Position numbers and translations under genes: made by a program
Shown here: positions 8,164-17,026 of the stretch, piece by piece
Layout of the letters: each line of letters starts with the position of its first letter
Numbering within the stretch: the stretch's first letter is position 1
From: Paraburkholderia caffeinitolerans
Lineage (GTDB): Bacteria; Pseudomonadota; Gammaproteobacteria; Burkholderiales; Burkholderiaceae
Direction: 5' to 3'
Length of the DNA: 49,252 nt
Assembly (NCBI RefSeq): GCF_902859945.1
Contig: NZ_CADIKL010000054.1
Coordinates: 1-49,252 of the forward strand
Notes under the pieces: generated by a model
Database searches by the model: none
What the model was told of the DNA's origin: nothing
What the model saw: the letters and a program-made list of their open reading frames with translations, nothing else

Positions 8164-10092
8164 TCACTGTTTTCTTTTCACTTCCCTGAAGTCGGCATCG
8201 ATCACGTTCTCGTCCTGTGCCGCGCCTCTGGATCCCTGTGGGCCGGTCGTCGCATCGGGGCCCTGTGATTGCACGTCTGCGTAGACCTTTTCCCCGAGTT
8301 GCTGCGAGGAGGTCGCCAGTGCATGCACCCTCGCCTCGATCTCATCCCGGTCGGATCCTTTGAGCGCGGCCTCCAGTTCCGTGATTTCGGCTTCAATTTT
8401 CGCTTTTCCGGCGGCGTCCAGTTTCCCGCCGTATTCGGAGAGTGCCTTGCGCGTGCGGTGGATCAGGGCGTCACCCTGATTGCGCGCCTCGGCCAGTTCG
8501 CGCAGCCGGTGGTCCTCCGCGGCGTGCGCCTGGGCGTCTCTCACCATCTGTTCAACTTCGCCTTCTGACAGACCTGAACTGGCCTTGATGGTGATCCGGT
8601 TTTCCTTGCCGGTCGCCTTGTCTTTGGCCGACACGTGCAGGATCCCGTTCGCATCGATGTCGAACATCACCTCGATCTGCGGCATACCGCGCGGCGTAGG
8701 AGGAATACCCTCCAGTTTGAACTCGCCGAGCAGCTTGTTGCCGGTTGCCATCTCGCGCTCTCCCTGATAAATTTTGATGGTGACTGCTGGCTGGTTGTCA
8801 TCGGCGGTCGAGAAAACCTCCGAGAAGCGGGTCGGAATGGTGGTGTTCCTGTCGATCATCCTGGTCATCACACCGCCGAGCGTTTCGACGCCGAGCGACA
8901 GCGGGGTCACGTCAAGCAGCAGCACATCCTTTCGTTCGCCGGACAGCACCGCCCCCTGGATCGCCGCGCCCACAGCGACCGCTTCGTCGGGGTTGACGTC
9001 CTTCCGGGGTTCACGCCCGAAAAACGATCTGACCTTGTCCTGCACTTTTGGCATGCGCGTCATGCCGCCCACGAGGATCACGTCGTCGATGCTGTCGGTG
9101 GACAACTCCGCATCCTTGATCGCGATGCGGCAAGGTTCCATCGTGCGCTCAATGAGATCTTCCACGAGTGCTTCGAGCCTGGCCCGGGTGAGCTTCAGAC
9201 TCAGGTGCTTTGGACCCGATGCGTCTGCCGTGATGTAGGGCAAATTGATCTCGGTCTGCTGGCTCGACGACAGTTCGATCTTGGCCTTTTCGGCCGCTTC
9301 CTTCAGGCGCTGCAGCGCGAGCACGTCCTTCGAGAGGTCGACGCCCTGCTCCTTCCTGAACTCGCCGATGATGTAATCGATGATGCGCTGGTCGAAGTCT
9401 TCGCCGCCGAGGAAGGTGTCCCCGTTCGTCGAGAGCACTTCGAACTGTTTTTCGCCGCGAACATCGGCGATCTCGATCAGCGAAATATCAAAGGTGCCGC
9501 CACCGAGGTCGAACACGGCGATCTTGCGGTCACCCTTTTCAGCCCTGTCCAGACCGAACGCGAGCGCGGCTGCGGTCGGTTCGTTGATGATGCGCCTGAC
9601 TTCCAGACCGGCGATGTGGCCGGCGTCCTTGGTGGCCTGGCGTTGGCTGTCGTTGAAGTACGCGGGCACCGTGATCACCGCTTCGGTGACCGGCTCGCCG
9701 AGGTAGTCTTCAGCGGTCTTCTTCATCTTGCGCAGCACTTCCGCCGAGATCTGCGGCGGCGCGAGCTTCTCGTCGTGCGCTTCGATCCAGGCGTCGCCGT
9801 TGTCGGCCTTGATGATTCTGTAGGGCATCAGGCCGATGTCCTTCTGCACTTCCTTCTCGTCGAAGCGGCGGCCGATCAGGCGCTTCACTGCGAACAGCGT
9901 GTTTCCGGGATTGGTGATGGCCTGACGCCTGGCGGGTGCGCCGACCAGTATCTGATCCTCGTCGAGATACGCGACGACCGATGGCGTCGTACGGGCTCCT
10001 TCCGAGTTTTCAATCACCTTGACCTGCTTGCCTTCCATCAGCGCCACGCACGAGTTGGTGGTGCCGAGGTCGATACCGATGATCTTCGCCAT
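8164..10092 (-). CDS. dnaK: Hsp70 chaperone DnaK (cargo copy)
   Basis: 642-residue Hsp70, full length. I start at MAKIIGIDLGTTNS (10092) rather than the upstream in-frame codon at 10143, because this is the conserved N-terminus. The phosphate loops IGIDLGTTNS and VFDLGGGTFD, the adenosine motif LVGGMTRMP, the interdomain linker LLLDVTPLSLGVET and a full substrate domain and lid are present; the tail ends NVIDADFREVK, the usual EEVD-like C-terminus of DnaK. The ATPase cycle needs DnaJ and GrpE, neither of which is in this window, so it must use chromosomal partners. It follows groEL by 75 bp in the same run. Confidence 0.95.
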   Translation of the reverse strand: MAKIIGIDLGTTNSCVALMEGKQVKVIENSEGARTTPSVVAYLDEDQILVGAPARRQAITNPGNTLFAVKRLIGRRFDEKEVQKDIGLMPYRIIKADNGDAWIEAHDEKLAPPQISAEVLRKMKKTAEDYLGEPVTEAVITVPAYFNDSQRQATKDAGHIAGLEVRRIINEPTAAALAFGLDRAEKGDRKIAVFDLGGGTFDISLIEIADVRGEKQFEVLSTNGDTFLGGEDFDQRIIDYIIGEFRKEQGVDLSKDVLALQRLKEAAEKAKIELSSSQQTEINLPYITADASGPKHLSLKLTRARLEALVEDLIERTMEPCRIAIKDAELSTDSIDDVILVGGMTRMPKVQDKVRSFFGREPRKDVNPDEAVAVGAAIQGAVLSGERKDVLLLDVTPLSLGVETLGGVMTRMIDRNTTIPTRFSEVFSTADDNQPAVTIKIYQGEREMATGNKLLGEFKLEGIPPTPRGMPQIEVMFDIDANGILHVSAKDKATGKENRITIKASSGLSEGEVEQMVRDAQAHAAEDHRLRELAEARNQGDALIHRTRKALSEYGGKLDAAGKAKIEAEITELEAALKGSDRDEIEARVHALATSSQQLGEKVYADVQSQGPDATTGPQGSRGAAQDENVIDADFREVKRKQ

Positions 10093-10167
10093 GATGTCTT
10101 TACCGATGCTCAGGGGTTCAAATGCGCCCGCTCGTCCGGACACGCTCTGCCGCCGTGCACACGCGCT

Positions 10168-11790
10168 TCAGTATTCCGTTGCCGGCGGCGACACGGGTGC
10201 CCTGCTTTCGTCCTTTGGCAATTCGGCGACCACGGCGTCGGTGGTGAGGATCAGCCCGGCCACCGAGGCAGCATTCTGCAATGCCGTGCGCACGACTTTG
10301 GTCGGGTCGACTACCCCCATCTCCATCAGGTCACCGTAGGTGTCCGAAGCCGCATTCCAGCCGAAGTTGCCTGTCTGTGCGAGGACCTTGTTGACCACGA
10401 CCGAGGATTCTTCTCCCGCGTTGGTGGCGATCTGACGCAGCGGCTCTTCGAGCGCCCGCAACACAATCCGGATGCCGGCGTCCTGGTCGGGATTGGTGCC
10501 TCGCATCTCGCCGAGGGCTGCCCGGGCTCGCAGCAGCGCAACACCGCCGCCCGGCACAATGCCTTCTTCGACCGCTGCGCGGGTCGCGTGCAGCGCATCC
10601 TCGACCCGCGCCTTACGCTCCTTCATCTCGACTTCGGTGGCAGCCCCCACCTTGATGACCGCGACGCCGCGGGACAGCTTCGCGATGCGCTCCTGCAGCT
10701 TCTCCCGGTCATAGTCGCTTGTCGTCTCTTCGATCTGACGCCGGATTGCCTGGATACGTGCGCCGATCGTCTTGCGGTCCCCCGCGCCGTCGATAATGGT
10801 GGTGGCCTCTTTTTCGATTTCCACCCGCTTCGCCCGTCCGAGATCTTCGAGCTTGACGTTCTCGAGCTTCCTGCCGGTTTCTTCCGAGATCACCAGCCCG
10901 CCGCTCAGCGTCGCGATGTCCTCCAGCATCGCCTTGCGCCGGTCGCCGAAACCCGGGGCCTTCACGGCCACGGCTTTCAGGATGCCGCGCAGGGAATTCA
11001 CCGCCAGCGTGGTCAGGGCTTCGCCCTCGACGTCCTCGGCAATGACGAGAATCGGCTTGCTCTCCCTGGTCACAGCCTCGAGCACTGGCAGCAAATCACG
11101 GATCGAGGAGATCTTCCTGTCGTGCACGAGGATGTACGGTTCCTCGAGAACAGCAGACTGCTTCTCGGGATCGGTGATGAAATACGCGGACAGCCACCCG
11201 CGATCGAACTGCATGCCCTCGACAACCTCGAGTTCGCTTTGCAACGACTTCCCCTCTTCGAGGGTAACGGCGCCGTCCTTGCCAACCTTGTCCATCGCAT
11301 CCGCTATGATCCAGCCGATCTCCTCGTCCGCGTTGGCGGAGATGGTGCCGACCTGCGTGATCTCGCGGCTGGTCGTGACCGCACGGGAAAGCTTCCTGAG
11401 TTCCTCGACGATCGCGGCCGTCGCCTGATCGATGCCACGCTTGAGGTCCATCGGGTTCAGGCCCGAGGCGACATACTTCATGCCTTCCCGCACGATGGCC
11501 TGGGCGAGCACAGTTGCGGTGGTCGTTCCGTCACCGGCGACGTCCGAGGTTTTGGCGGCAACCTGCCTGACCATCTGCGCCCCCATGTTCTCGAGCCTGT
11601 CGCGCAACTCGATCTCTTTGGCGACCGACACGCCGTCTTTTGTGACCGTCGGTGCCCCGTACGATCGCTCGAGCACGACATTTCGCCCCCTGGGGCCGAG
11701 CGTGACCTTCACCGCATCGGCCAGGATGTTGATACCCGTGAGGATATGCTGCCGTGCGGGTTCATGAAACCTGACATCTTTGGCGGACAT
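10168..11790 (-). CDS. groEL: Chaperonin GroEL, copy 1
   Basis: 540 residues. Signature segments MSAKDVRFH, DGVSVAKEIELRDRLENMG, AGDGTTTATVLAQAIV (with the catalytic Asp) and GVAVIKVGAATEVEMKE are all present. The protein ends SRAPVSPPATEY instead of the Gly-Gly-Met repeats of housekeeping GroEL; the same lack is seen in copy 2, marking both as accessory paralogues. With GroES it forms the ATP-driven folding cage of the cytosol. groES lies 50 bp upstream and dnaK 75 bp downstream, joining Hsp60 and Hsp70 in one transcription unit, which is not the usual arrangement. Confidence 0.95.
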   Translation of the reverse strand: MSAKDVRFHEPARQHILTGINILADAVKVTLGPRGRNVVLERSYGAPTVTKDGVSVAKEIELRDRLENMGAQMVRQVAAKTSDVAGDGTTTATVLAQAIVREGMKYVASGLNPMDLKRGIDQATAAIVEELRKLSRAVTTSREITQVGTISANADEEIGWIIADAMDKVGKDGAVTLEEGKSLQSELEVVEGMQFDRGWLSAYFITDPEKQSAVLEEPYILVHDRKISSIRDLLPVLEAVTRESKPILVIAEDVEGEALTTLAVNSLRGILKAVAVKAPGFGDRRKAMLEDIATLSGGLVISEETGRKLENVKLEDLGRAKRVEIEKEATTIIDGAGDRKTIGARIQAIRRQIEETTSDYDREKLQERIAKLSRGVAVIKVGAATEVEMKERKARVEDALHATRAAVEEGIVPGGGVALLRARAALGEMRGTNPDQDAGIRIVLRALEEPLRQIATNAGEESSVVVNKVLAQTGNFGWNAASDTYGDLMEMGVVDPTKVVRTALQNAASVAGLILTTDAVVAELPKDESRAPVSPPATEY

Positions 11791-11840
11791 TTTCCGGTAC
11801 CTCCTGACGAGTCAGACGAAGCACAACCCTGTTGCGCGGC

Positions 11841-12143
11841 CTACTGCGCAGGCCCCGATGTAACCACGCCCAGCAGATCGGATTCGCGCATGACGAGCAG
11901 CTCCTCACCTTCCACCTTGACCGTGGTACCGGCGTATTTGCCAAACAGCACGCGGTCACCGACCTTCACGTCCGGGGCGCCACGTTGGCCGTGCTCGAGC
12001 CGCCTGCCGGGGCCGACGGCAAGGACTTCGCCCTGATCGGGTTTCTCGCCAACGGTATCCGGGATGACGATGCCTGCCGCAGTCGTGCGCTCCTGTTCAA
12101 TTCGCCTGACCACAACCCGGTCATGCAAGGGTGCGAGTTTCAT
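11841..12143 (-). CDS. groES: Co-chaperonin GroES, copy 1
   Basis: 100 residues starting MKLAPLHDRVVVRR. The start at 12143 is preceded by AGAGGGAG. It contains the mobile-loop region (QERTTAAGIVIPDT) and the conserved DRVLFGKYAGTTVKVEGEE segment. It forms the heptameric lid of GroEL. A 256-bp gap separates it from the upstream fusion gene; I see no clear sigma32 box in that gap, so expression may come from the promoter near 14940, with a secondary promoter possible. Confidence 0.95.
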   Translation of the reverse strand: MKLAPLHDRVVVRRIEQERTTAAGIVIPDTVGEKPDQGEVLAVGPGRRLEHGQRGAPDVKVGDRVLFGKYAGTTVKVEGEELLVMRESDLLGVVTSGPAQ

Positions 12144-12399
12144 GATCGTGCTCCCTCTGATCAAGATTGGGCTCAAGAACGGCGCGTTCGGCAGGTGCCG
12201 CCCACGCGCTGAGGGCCTTTGCCCGACCCCGCTAGCGCGCCAGGATGCCCGGCGTATCCTGGAGCGCCTCGTCGATCATGTCGTCGATGTCCGGCGCGAA
12301 CTCGCTTCGATCTCGTGGTGAGTTTCATCGTTGGCCTCCGTCGTCACGCGGGAAATTGCGTTTCCCGCGATCAACCATGATCTGGCCGCGCCTGCGTGT
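12144..12399. other. Intergenic gap upstream of groES copy 1
   Basis: No gene identified. A short minus-strand open stretch ends MIDEALQDTPGILAR before a TAG at about 12237, possibly the tail of a lost small gene; no intact start in that frame. Confidence 0.3.
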
Positions 12400-13518
12400 T
12401 TATGGGCCATCGCGTCGTATCGCCTCGTCAAAATCCCTGGAAAGTCCGGACGCCAGCGGCAGCGTCCCCGGCACGATGTAACCCGCGGGCTCGACCGACG
12501 GCCCGGGCGCCAGTTTCAGGTCAGCGAGTCTGGCCCTGAGAAACGCGTCGGCATGCGCAAGCCGGTCTTCAAGTTCCGGCTCCGTGATGCCCAGAACCTG
12601 CGCTGCGGCATCCGCGGGCTGCGCTTCGAGGCGGCAGAGCGTCACGGCCCGTCGCCAGGGTTCCGGCAGCTCCGCGAGCAGCGTTGCCACCAGCTCGCGA
12701 AGCTCCCGGGTCATGACCACATCCTCCGGCGAGCCGTCCGTTGCCGGCACCACGTCCTCGAGGCGCAGGACTTCGTCGGGCTGCCAGTACTCGAACAGAA
12801 GCTCGTCGTCGTCTTCGTGTGGCTCGTGCAGCCGGACGGGTAGCCTGCCTTCGAGTGAAATGCACCGGCCTTCCTCACTCTGCCGATGCGCCACTTCGTC
12901 GGCAAGCCGTTCAAGCGCGATCTGATAGAGCCATTGCAACGGTTCGAGCCGGCGCGGGCGCTCTGCCCGTCGCTCGCAGGCACGCGCCAGGGCCTCGTCG
13001 ACGATGTCGTCGACCGTCGGGTCGCCTGCGGCGAGATCGCCCCGTGCCTGGAGATACGCGATTTCCCGCTGTACGAAGCGCTGGAGCGGTGCCAGCAGCG
13101 GACGCACGCACTCGCCGAACAACGCGGATCCGGCGTCCGTCTGCTCTGCCAATGCGGCCTTGAGCTGCTGCAACCCGGCGCGCCGTTCCTTGCGGCGCCA
13201 GGCATCTTCGTGACGCAGATGTGCGACGTGCCTTTCCAGCTGCCGCTCCAGTTCGGTCATGGAGAGTTCGATCGCCGGCCCGGGCTCCGGAGAATCGTTC
13301 CCGCAGGCGAGCGGCCCCCCCGGCAACACGAGCTGGAGCCGGACGCGGTAGACACTGCGATGCCGGCTTCTTTCCACCGTCGCATGCAGCCGGACCAGTC
13401 CGGTCGGGAAATGCGACAGATGCGGCTTCAGGCGCCGTTCCGTGAGCCGGCCAATCAGGTCTTCCAGCTCCGGCCGGGCGAGCTTCGCAACGTTGCGGTA
13501 ACTGATCGACGTTTTCAT
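12400..13518 (-). CDS. Hibernation-factor/sigma-factor fusion protein
   Basis: 372 residues from ATG 13518 (a start at 13533 is also possible). Residues 1-110 look like the HPF/RaiA (S30AE) fold that binds the 30S decoding centre to silence ribosomes: TSISYRNVAK opening, helix LEDLIGRL, strand VRLHATVER, YRVRLQLVLPGG, then helix MTELERQLERHV. Residues 135-212 resemble sigma-70 region 2 (VDDIVDEALARACERR, LEPLQWLYQIALERLADE). Residues 265-335 resemble region 4 (LAELPEPWRRAVTLCRLE, AADAAAQVLGI helix-turn-helix). An acidic stretch (HEPHEDDDELLFE) separates the two. It sits just upstream of groES, suggesting a link between ribosome hibernation and stress transcription. The function is inferred; a ribosome-binding protein with a degenerate sigma domain is the alternative. 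Confidence 0.7.
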   Translation of the reverse strand: MKTSISYRNVAKLARPELEDLIGRLTERRLKPHLSHFPTGLVRLHATVERSRHRSVYRVRLQLVLPGGPLACGNDSPEPGPAIELSMTELERQLERHVAHLRHEDAWRRKERRAGLQQLKAALAEQTDAGSALFGECVRPLLAPLQRFVQREIAYLQARGDLAAGDPTVDDIVDEALARACERRAERPRRLEPLQWLYQIALERLADEVAHRQSEEGRCISLEGRLPVRLHEPHEDDDELLFEYWQPDEVLRLEDVVPATDGSPEDVVMTRELRELVATLLAELPEPWRRAVTLCRLEAQPADAAAQVLGITEPELEDRLAHADAFLRARLADLKLAPGPSVEPAGYIVPGTLPLASGLSRDFDEAIRRDGP

Positions 13519-13602
13519 CTCAAACCTGCGCATGTCCTGGCGCGCCTACATGGCGGGCGACGCCGACCCCGTCGGGACCGGGCGCCACGCCGCGTGACCG
13601 AG

Positions 13603-14133
13603 TCATTCACTCTTACCGCCCGTGCCACTGGCGTGCGATTCCTTTCTCTCAAGGCTCAGGTAGGTGTCGGCTGCCACCAGCCCGAACACGATGTGATTGA
13701 GGAAACCCACCCAGCCTCGGGCGTCGGCAAACCACGGGAACCATTGCGTCATGCCATAAAAGTTGATCACATACAGCAGCACGCCGAATACGGCCCCCAC
13801 CAGCGAGGCCATGCCGACACTGGAATCCAGGCTGAATGGCGCCATGATCACCGCCAGAATGACCGCGAAGAGGATCGACAGCGCAAAGTGGACAACCAGG
13901 CCCCCCAGCATGACGGCGGCCGAAAACGCAGCGGGTTGTGCCAGCACATCGCGGCCCATCACGATGGCCGCGGTCATTCGCAGGGGCGCCCACACGTTTT
14001 GTCCCATCACCCGCATGGCAAAGAGTTCGATCACCAGGAAAACGGCGCCCGCCACGCATCCGCCGATGAGTGCTGCGGGCCACTCAGGCATGCGGCGAAC
14101 GAAATGATGCGAATGCATATGAAGTTCCATCAT
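13603..14133 (-). CDS. Four-helix inner-membrane protein
   Basis: 176 residues from ATG 14133, preceded by GAGGAGG. The N-terminus is His/Met-rich (MELHMHSHHFVRRM), then four hydrophobic segments follow: about 20-40 (AALIGGCVAGAVFLVIELFA), 66-95 (with VVHFALSILFAVILAVIMA), 103-122 (GAVFGVLLYVINFYG) and 135-150. The tail is polar. I do not recognise the family. It lies 84 bp upstream of the fusion gene and 28 bp after the small paralogous gene, so it belongs to the same unit. The His/Met-rich start could bind metal, but that is speculation. Confidence 0.75.
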   Translation of the reverse strand: MMELHMHSHHFVRRMPEWPAALIGGCVAGAVFLVIELFAMRVMGQNVWAPLRMTAAIVMGRDVLAQPAAFSAAVMLGGLVVHFALSILFAVILAVIMAPFSLDSSVGMASLVGAVFGVLLYVINFYGMTQWFPWFADARGWVGFLNHIVFGLVAADTYLSLERKESHASGTGGKSE

Positions 14134-14161
14134 GACCTCCTCGGGATCTGCAAGGCTTTCC

Positions 14162-14470
14162 TCACCGGCGCCACCGCCAGACCGCCTCCGTGACATCCGG
14201 CGGCGGTCCGCGATACGGACGACGGTCCACAAGCCGCACGGCGTACTCCAGTGCTTCCGATTCCGCCTCCTCGCGACTCAGCCAGCGCCGGCAGAGCCAT
14301 GGCAGGTGCCAGTTCACGAAAACCTCGCCATCCCTCACGACCTGAACAAATACAAGGTATCCGTTCACGACGGCTCGCTCCGGGCATGCCGCCGTGCGTA
14401 CGTGCCTCACGACCAGGGTGCGCATACGGATCTCAAGGCCGTTGCGCATCTCGACTCTCACCGGTTCCAT
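14162..14470 (-). CDS. Small protein, paralogue group member 1
   Basis: 102 residues. Core pattern: hydrophobic strand GYLVFVQVVRDGEVFVNWHL followed by helix EEAESEALEYAVRLVDRR. Two other genes here (26409 and 27345) share the layout 'strand, strand, ARxEALExAxxxI', so they form a paralogue set attached to the heat-shock genes. It may belong to a small Burkholderia domain family (DUF6566-like, named from memory, unverified). Cytosolic, no known function. Confidence 0.65.
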   Translation of the reverse strand: MEPVRVEMRNGLEIRMRTLVVRHVRTAACPERAVVNGYLVFVQVVRDGEVFVNWHLPWLCRRWLSREEAESEALEYAVRLVDRRPYRGPPPDVTEAVWRWRR

Positions 14471-14595
14471 TGGACCGCTCCTGCTCGCGCGTGCACGCTA
14501 TTGCACCATCCATGCGGTGCTTCCGCGAAAACCGCTCCGAACGAAATCGACGGCATACCGTCGTCGCGAGCGGTGCCCGCAGGGCAACCGCGCTG

Positions 14596-14778
14596 CTATC
14601 GGCGGCGCAGGTGCGACGTGAACTGGCGAAACGTCTGCCACATGGTGGCGATGCGGTCTGACAGCGTGCGCCGGGCACGCTGCGCGACCGGCCGGAAAGC
14701 GCCGGACAGGACGACGATCGTACGGTGGAGGCGCTCGAACAACGTAGTCGAAGCCGAGCGGAGATGAAGGCAGCTCAT
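14596..14778 (-). CDS. Small basic protein, first gene of the heat-shock run
   Basis: 60 residues, strongly basic (MSCLHLRSASTTLFERLHRT...FTSHLRRR). The start at 14778 is chosen because AAGGAGA lies 5 bp upstream. Coding is supported by position: it is the first frame after a sigma32-type promoter and the conserved leader that elsewhere precede hsp20 genes. No family recognised; an amphipathic, RNA- or membrane-binding peptide is possible. Confidence 0.5.
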   Translation of the reverse strand: MSCLHLRSASTTLFERLHRTIVVLSGAFRPVAQRARRTLSDRIATMWQTFRQFTSHLRRR

Positions 14779-14807
14779 CGTCTTCTCCTTCGACGCAGCA
14801 AGGAAGA

Positions 14808-14871
14808 GAACGGGCTTGCGCGCTCCAGTTCGCCTGCCATGCTGCGGGGCAAACAAATCGAAACACGCAGC
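14808..14871 (-). promoter_or_regulatory. Conserved heat-shock leader, copy A
   Basis: On the minus strand it contains TGCGTGTTTCGATTTGTTT, a variable stretch, then GGCAGGCGAACTGGAGCGCG and GCCCGTTC. The same blocks stand at 17565 and 25376 in front of two Hsp20 operons, while the genes that follow differ. It is therefore conserved as an untranslated RNA or DNA element, not as a protein. GAAC in the second block can pair with GTTC in the third. Confidence 0.75.
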
Positions 14872-14910
14872 ATGCAACCGATCCATCACCGGGCACACTG
14901 CCTGAGCTGG

Positions 14911-14944
14911 ATATAAGTTAGTTTCACTGATGAAAATTTTCAAG
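14911..14944 (-). promoter_or_regulatory. Sigma32-type promoter of the long chaperone run
   Basis: Minus strand: CCCCTTGAAA with the CTTGAAA -35 element at 14938-14944, then AACTAACTTATAT about 14 bp on as a poor -10. It lies inside the 3' end of the response-regulator gene and 40-70 bp before leader copy A. The -35 is excellent, the -10 weak. Confidence 0.55.
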
Positions 14945-15412
14945 GGGATGCGATGATTCCGCTAACCCGCCCCGGCGAGCCGGCCCCCGGTTATCCGGGG
15001 GCTGAAAACCGGCGTCGCCTGCGCGGACCGGATCGCGTTCAGGATATCCGGCCGCGCCTCGCGGCAGACACCACCTTTTCACGGTGGCCAGCAGCAGCGG
15101 CGCCGGGACTGGCTTGATGAGGCAGTCGTCCCACTGCGCCGGGCCCGGCGACGACGGCGGCGTCGCGGTGTGAACAAGGATCGGAATGTGTGCCAGCGCT
15201 GGATGCGCCCGGATCTGGCGGCACAGTTCAGCGCCGCCCATCAGCGGCATCATCCAGTCCGTTATGATCAACCCGGGTGGCTCGCGCAGGGCGTGGTCGA
15301 GCGCCTCAACTCCGTTGTGTGAGCCGCACACGTCATACCCTTCGTCAGTGAGCATGAGGCAGTACGCATCGAGCAGCTCAGGGTGGTCGTCGACAAGCAG
15401 GATAGAAGGCAT
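14924..15412 (-). CDS. Single-domain response regulator
   Basis: About 162 residues from ATG 15412 (a GTG start at 15442 would add 10). CheY-like receiver: acidic pair in LLVDDHPELL, phospho-acceptor Asp in LIITDWMMPLMGG, Thr in VHTATPP and the conserved Lys in CLIKPVP. After the receiver there is only a ~40-residue Pro/Gly/Arg-rich tail and no DNA-binding domain, so it acts by protein contact. Divergent from the histidine kinase at 15523, its likely partner. Its 3' end contains the promoter of the chaperone run. Confidence 0.8.
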   Translation of the reverse strand: MPSILLVDDHPELLDAYCLMLTDEGYDVCGSHNGVEALDHALREPPGLIITDWMMPLMGGAELCRQIRAHPALAHIPILVHTATPPSSPGPAQWDDCLIKPVPAPLLLATVKRWCLPRGAAGYPERDPVRAGDAGFQPPDNRGPARRGGLAESSHPLENFHQ

Positions 15413-15522
15413 TTTGCTGGACGGTAGACTGGTTTCCGCCACGCGAAGCTAATAGCGTTCCCGATCGCCGTCCCGATCAATACCGGCCCACGGGCTGGGA
15501 ACAATAATGTGAGGTACGGATC

Positions 15523-16740
15523 ATGGCCGATTCTCAAATGGGAACCCTGCACGCCCTTGCCGGATTTCTCCGTCGGGAACAGGCGCGCCTGACGCAGAGC
15601 TGCATGCGGGCGGTTGCTGCCGATGCCGACCTGGTTGACGCGGACCGGCTGACCTGGGAGCAGCTGGCCGATCACCTGCCCGCCATCCTGAGCGGCATCT
15701 GCACGGCGCTCGAAGAAGACGATCTCCAACCGGTCGAGCGCGACATTGAACGCAACGCGAGGCAACACGGGAACGTGCGCTGGCAGCAGGGTTACCGCAT
15801 TGATGAACTCGTGCGTGAACTGGAGCTGTTCCGGCAGGCACTGGACGACGCCGTCCGGGCCTTCGCCGAGTCCGGCAGCACGTTCACCCGCGACCAGGAA
15901 TCCCGTGCCCGGCGCCTGATTGACGAGGCGCTCAGTTTTGTCACCCTGACATCGATCCGCGAGGTCATCGGCGAGCGTGACCGCACCATTGCGGATTACA
16001 CAACCCGGCTGGAGCGCGCCAACCGGGAGCTGCAGGAGCAGCAACGCGAGGTCAGTGATCTGCACCGCTCGCGCATGCAGATCACGCGCAGCCTCGTGCA
16101 CGACCTGCGTAACTTTCTGAACGCCTTTTCGATCGACCTGCAACTGATTGCGCGCGTTCCATCCAGAGCCGACGCCGGACTGGCGCTCGCGACCCGGCAG
16201 GCGGAGGACATGAAGCAGCTGGTCGACGAAATGGTGGAGTACTCGGTTGTCGTGGGCGACAGCAGCCCGATCTGCATCGAGCCGGTTGATCTGCCCATGC
16301 TGTTTGACGAACTGGTCACGACCGCCCGGCCAGCGATCGAAGCGAAGGGCCTGCGTCTGTCTGCCTCCCTTGATGCCGGACTGGTCCGCGTGCAGTCGAG
16401 CCGCATCAGGCTCAAGCAGGTTGCGCTGAACCTGCTGTCGAATGCAACGAAATATACGCGGGAGGGGGAAGTGGAACTGGTCATCGCGAAATGCGGTGAC
16501 AGCCAGTGGTTCATGCGCGTGGCCGATACCGGTGTCGGCATTGCGCCGTCAGACACGGAGCGTGTGTTCAGGGAGTTCGAGCGGGTCGCCGGCGACGACA
16601 TCCCGGGTGCCGGTCTGGGCCTGGCGATTGTCAGGGAGCTGTGCCGTGCACTCGAGGGCGAGATCCACTTCAAGTCCCGCGAGGGGCAAGGCACGACCTT
16701 CGAGATCCGCTTTCCTGTCGCCTTGAAGCCGCAAGGCTGA
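15523..16740 (+). CDS. Cytosolic sensor histidine kinase with RsbRD-like N-terminus
   Basis: 405 residues, no membrane segment, so it senses a cytosolic signal. Residues about 10-150 form a helical domain (LRREQARLTQSCMRAV, WQQGYRIDELVRELELFRQ) of the RsbRD type. A coiled coil follows (RLERANRELQEQQREVSDL), then the dimerisation/phosphoacceptor box LVHDLRNFLNAF, N box QVALNLLSNATKYT, G1 VADTGVGIAPSD and G2 GAGLGLAIVRELC. All catalytic boxes are intact. AGG stands ahead of the ATG. Paired with the divergent receiver-only protein it may relay stress signals to the chaperone cargo; the partnership is inferred from position. Confidence 0.85.
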   Translation: MADSQMGTLHALAGFLRREQARLTQSCMRAVAADADLVDADRLTWEQLADHLPAILSGICTALEEDDLQPVERDIERNARQHGNVRWQQGYRIDELVRELELFRQALDDAVRAFAESGSTFTRDQESRARRLIDEALSFVTLTSIREVIGERDRTIADYTTRLERANRELQEQQREVSDLHRSRMQITRSLVHDLRNFLNAFSIDLQLIARVPSRADAGLALATRQAEDMKQLVDEMVEYSVVVGDSSPICIEPVDLPMLFDELVTTARPAIEAKGLRLSASLDAGLVRVQSSRIRLKQVALNLLSNATKYTREGEVELVIAKCGDSQWFMRVADTGVGIAPSDTERVFREFERVAGDDIPGAGLGLAIVRELCRALEGEIHFKSREGQGTTFEIRFPVALKPQG

Positions 16741-17026
16741 CGCGGCGCCCAGGGCAGGCGTCGGCCAGATCACCAGGTTCTGTCGGCCAGCGGGTGGCAC
16801 CGCACGCGCTGTCAAGCGCTCGGCCCGTCGTTCCGGCACGAAGAATGCTTGAGACGCTTGCAGGCGATCCCGACTTTGCGCGCACGTTGCCGGACTCCGC
16901 AGGGTGCCGGATCGTTGACGCTGTTCATTGCGCGGCGGGTAGCGAAACCTTCCCCGGGGGACATGCTCGGGTCACCCTGTAGGCGCACCCCGGCAGCCGG
17001 CCCGACCTTCCCGTCCGCCGTCCGGA

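Noticed and set aside
8635..12036. Very long open frame (about 1130 codons) on the + strand opposite dnaK and groEL
   Set aside because: It is the antisense shadow of two highly conserved GC-rich genes; its sequence is His/Arg/Asp-rich and resembles no protein.
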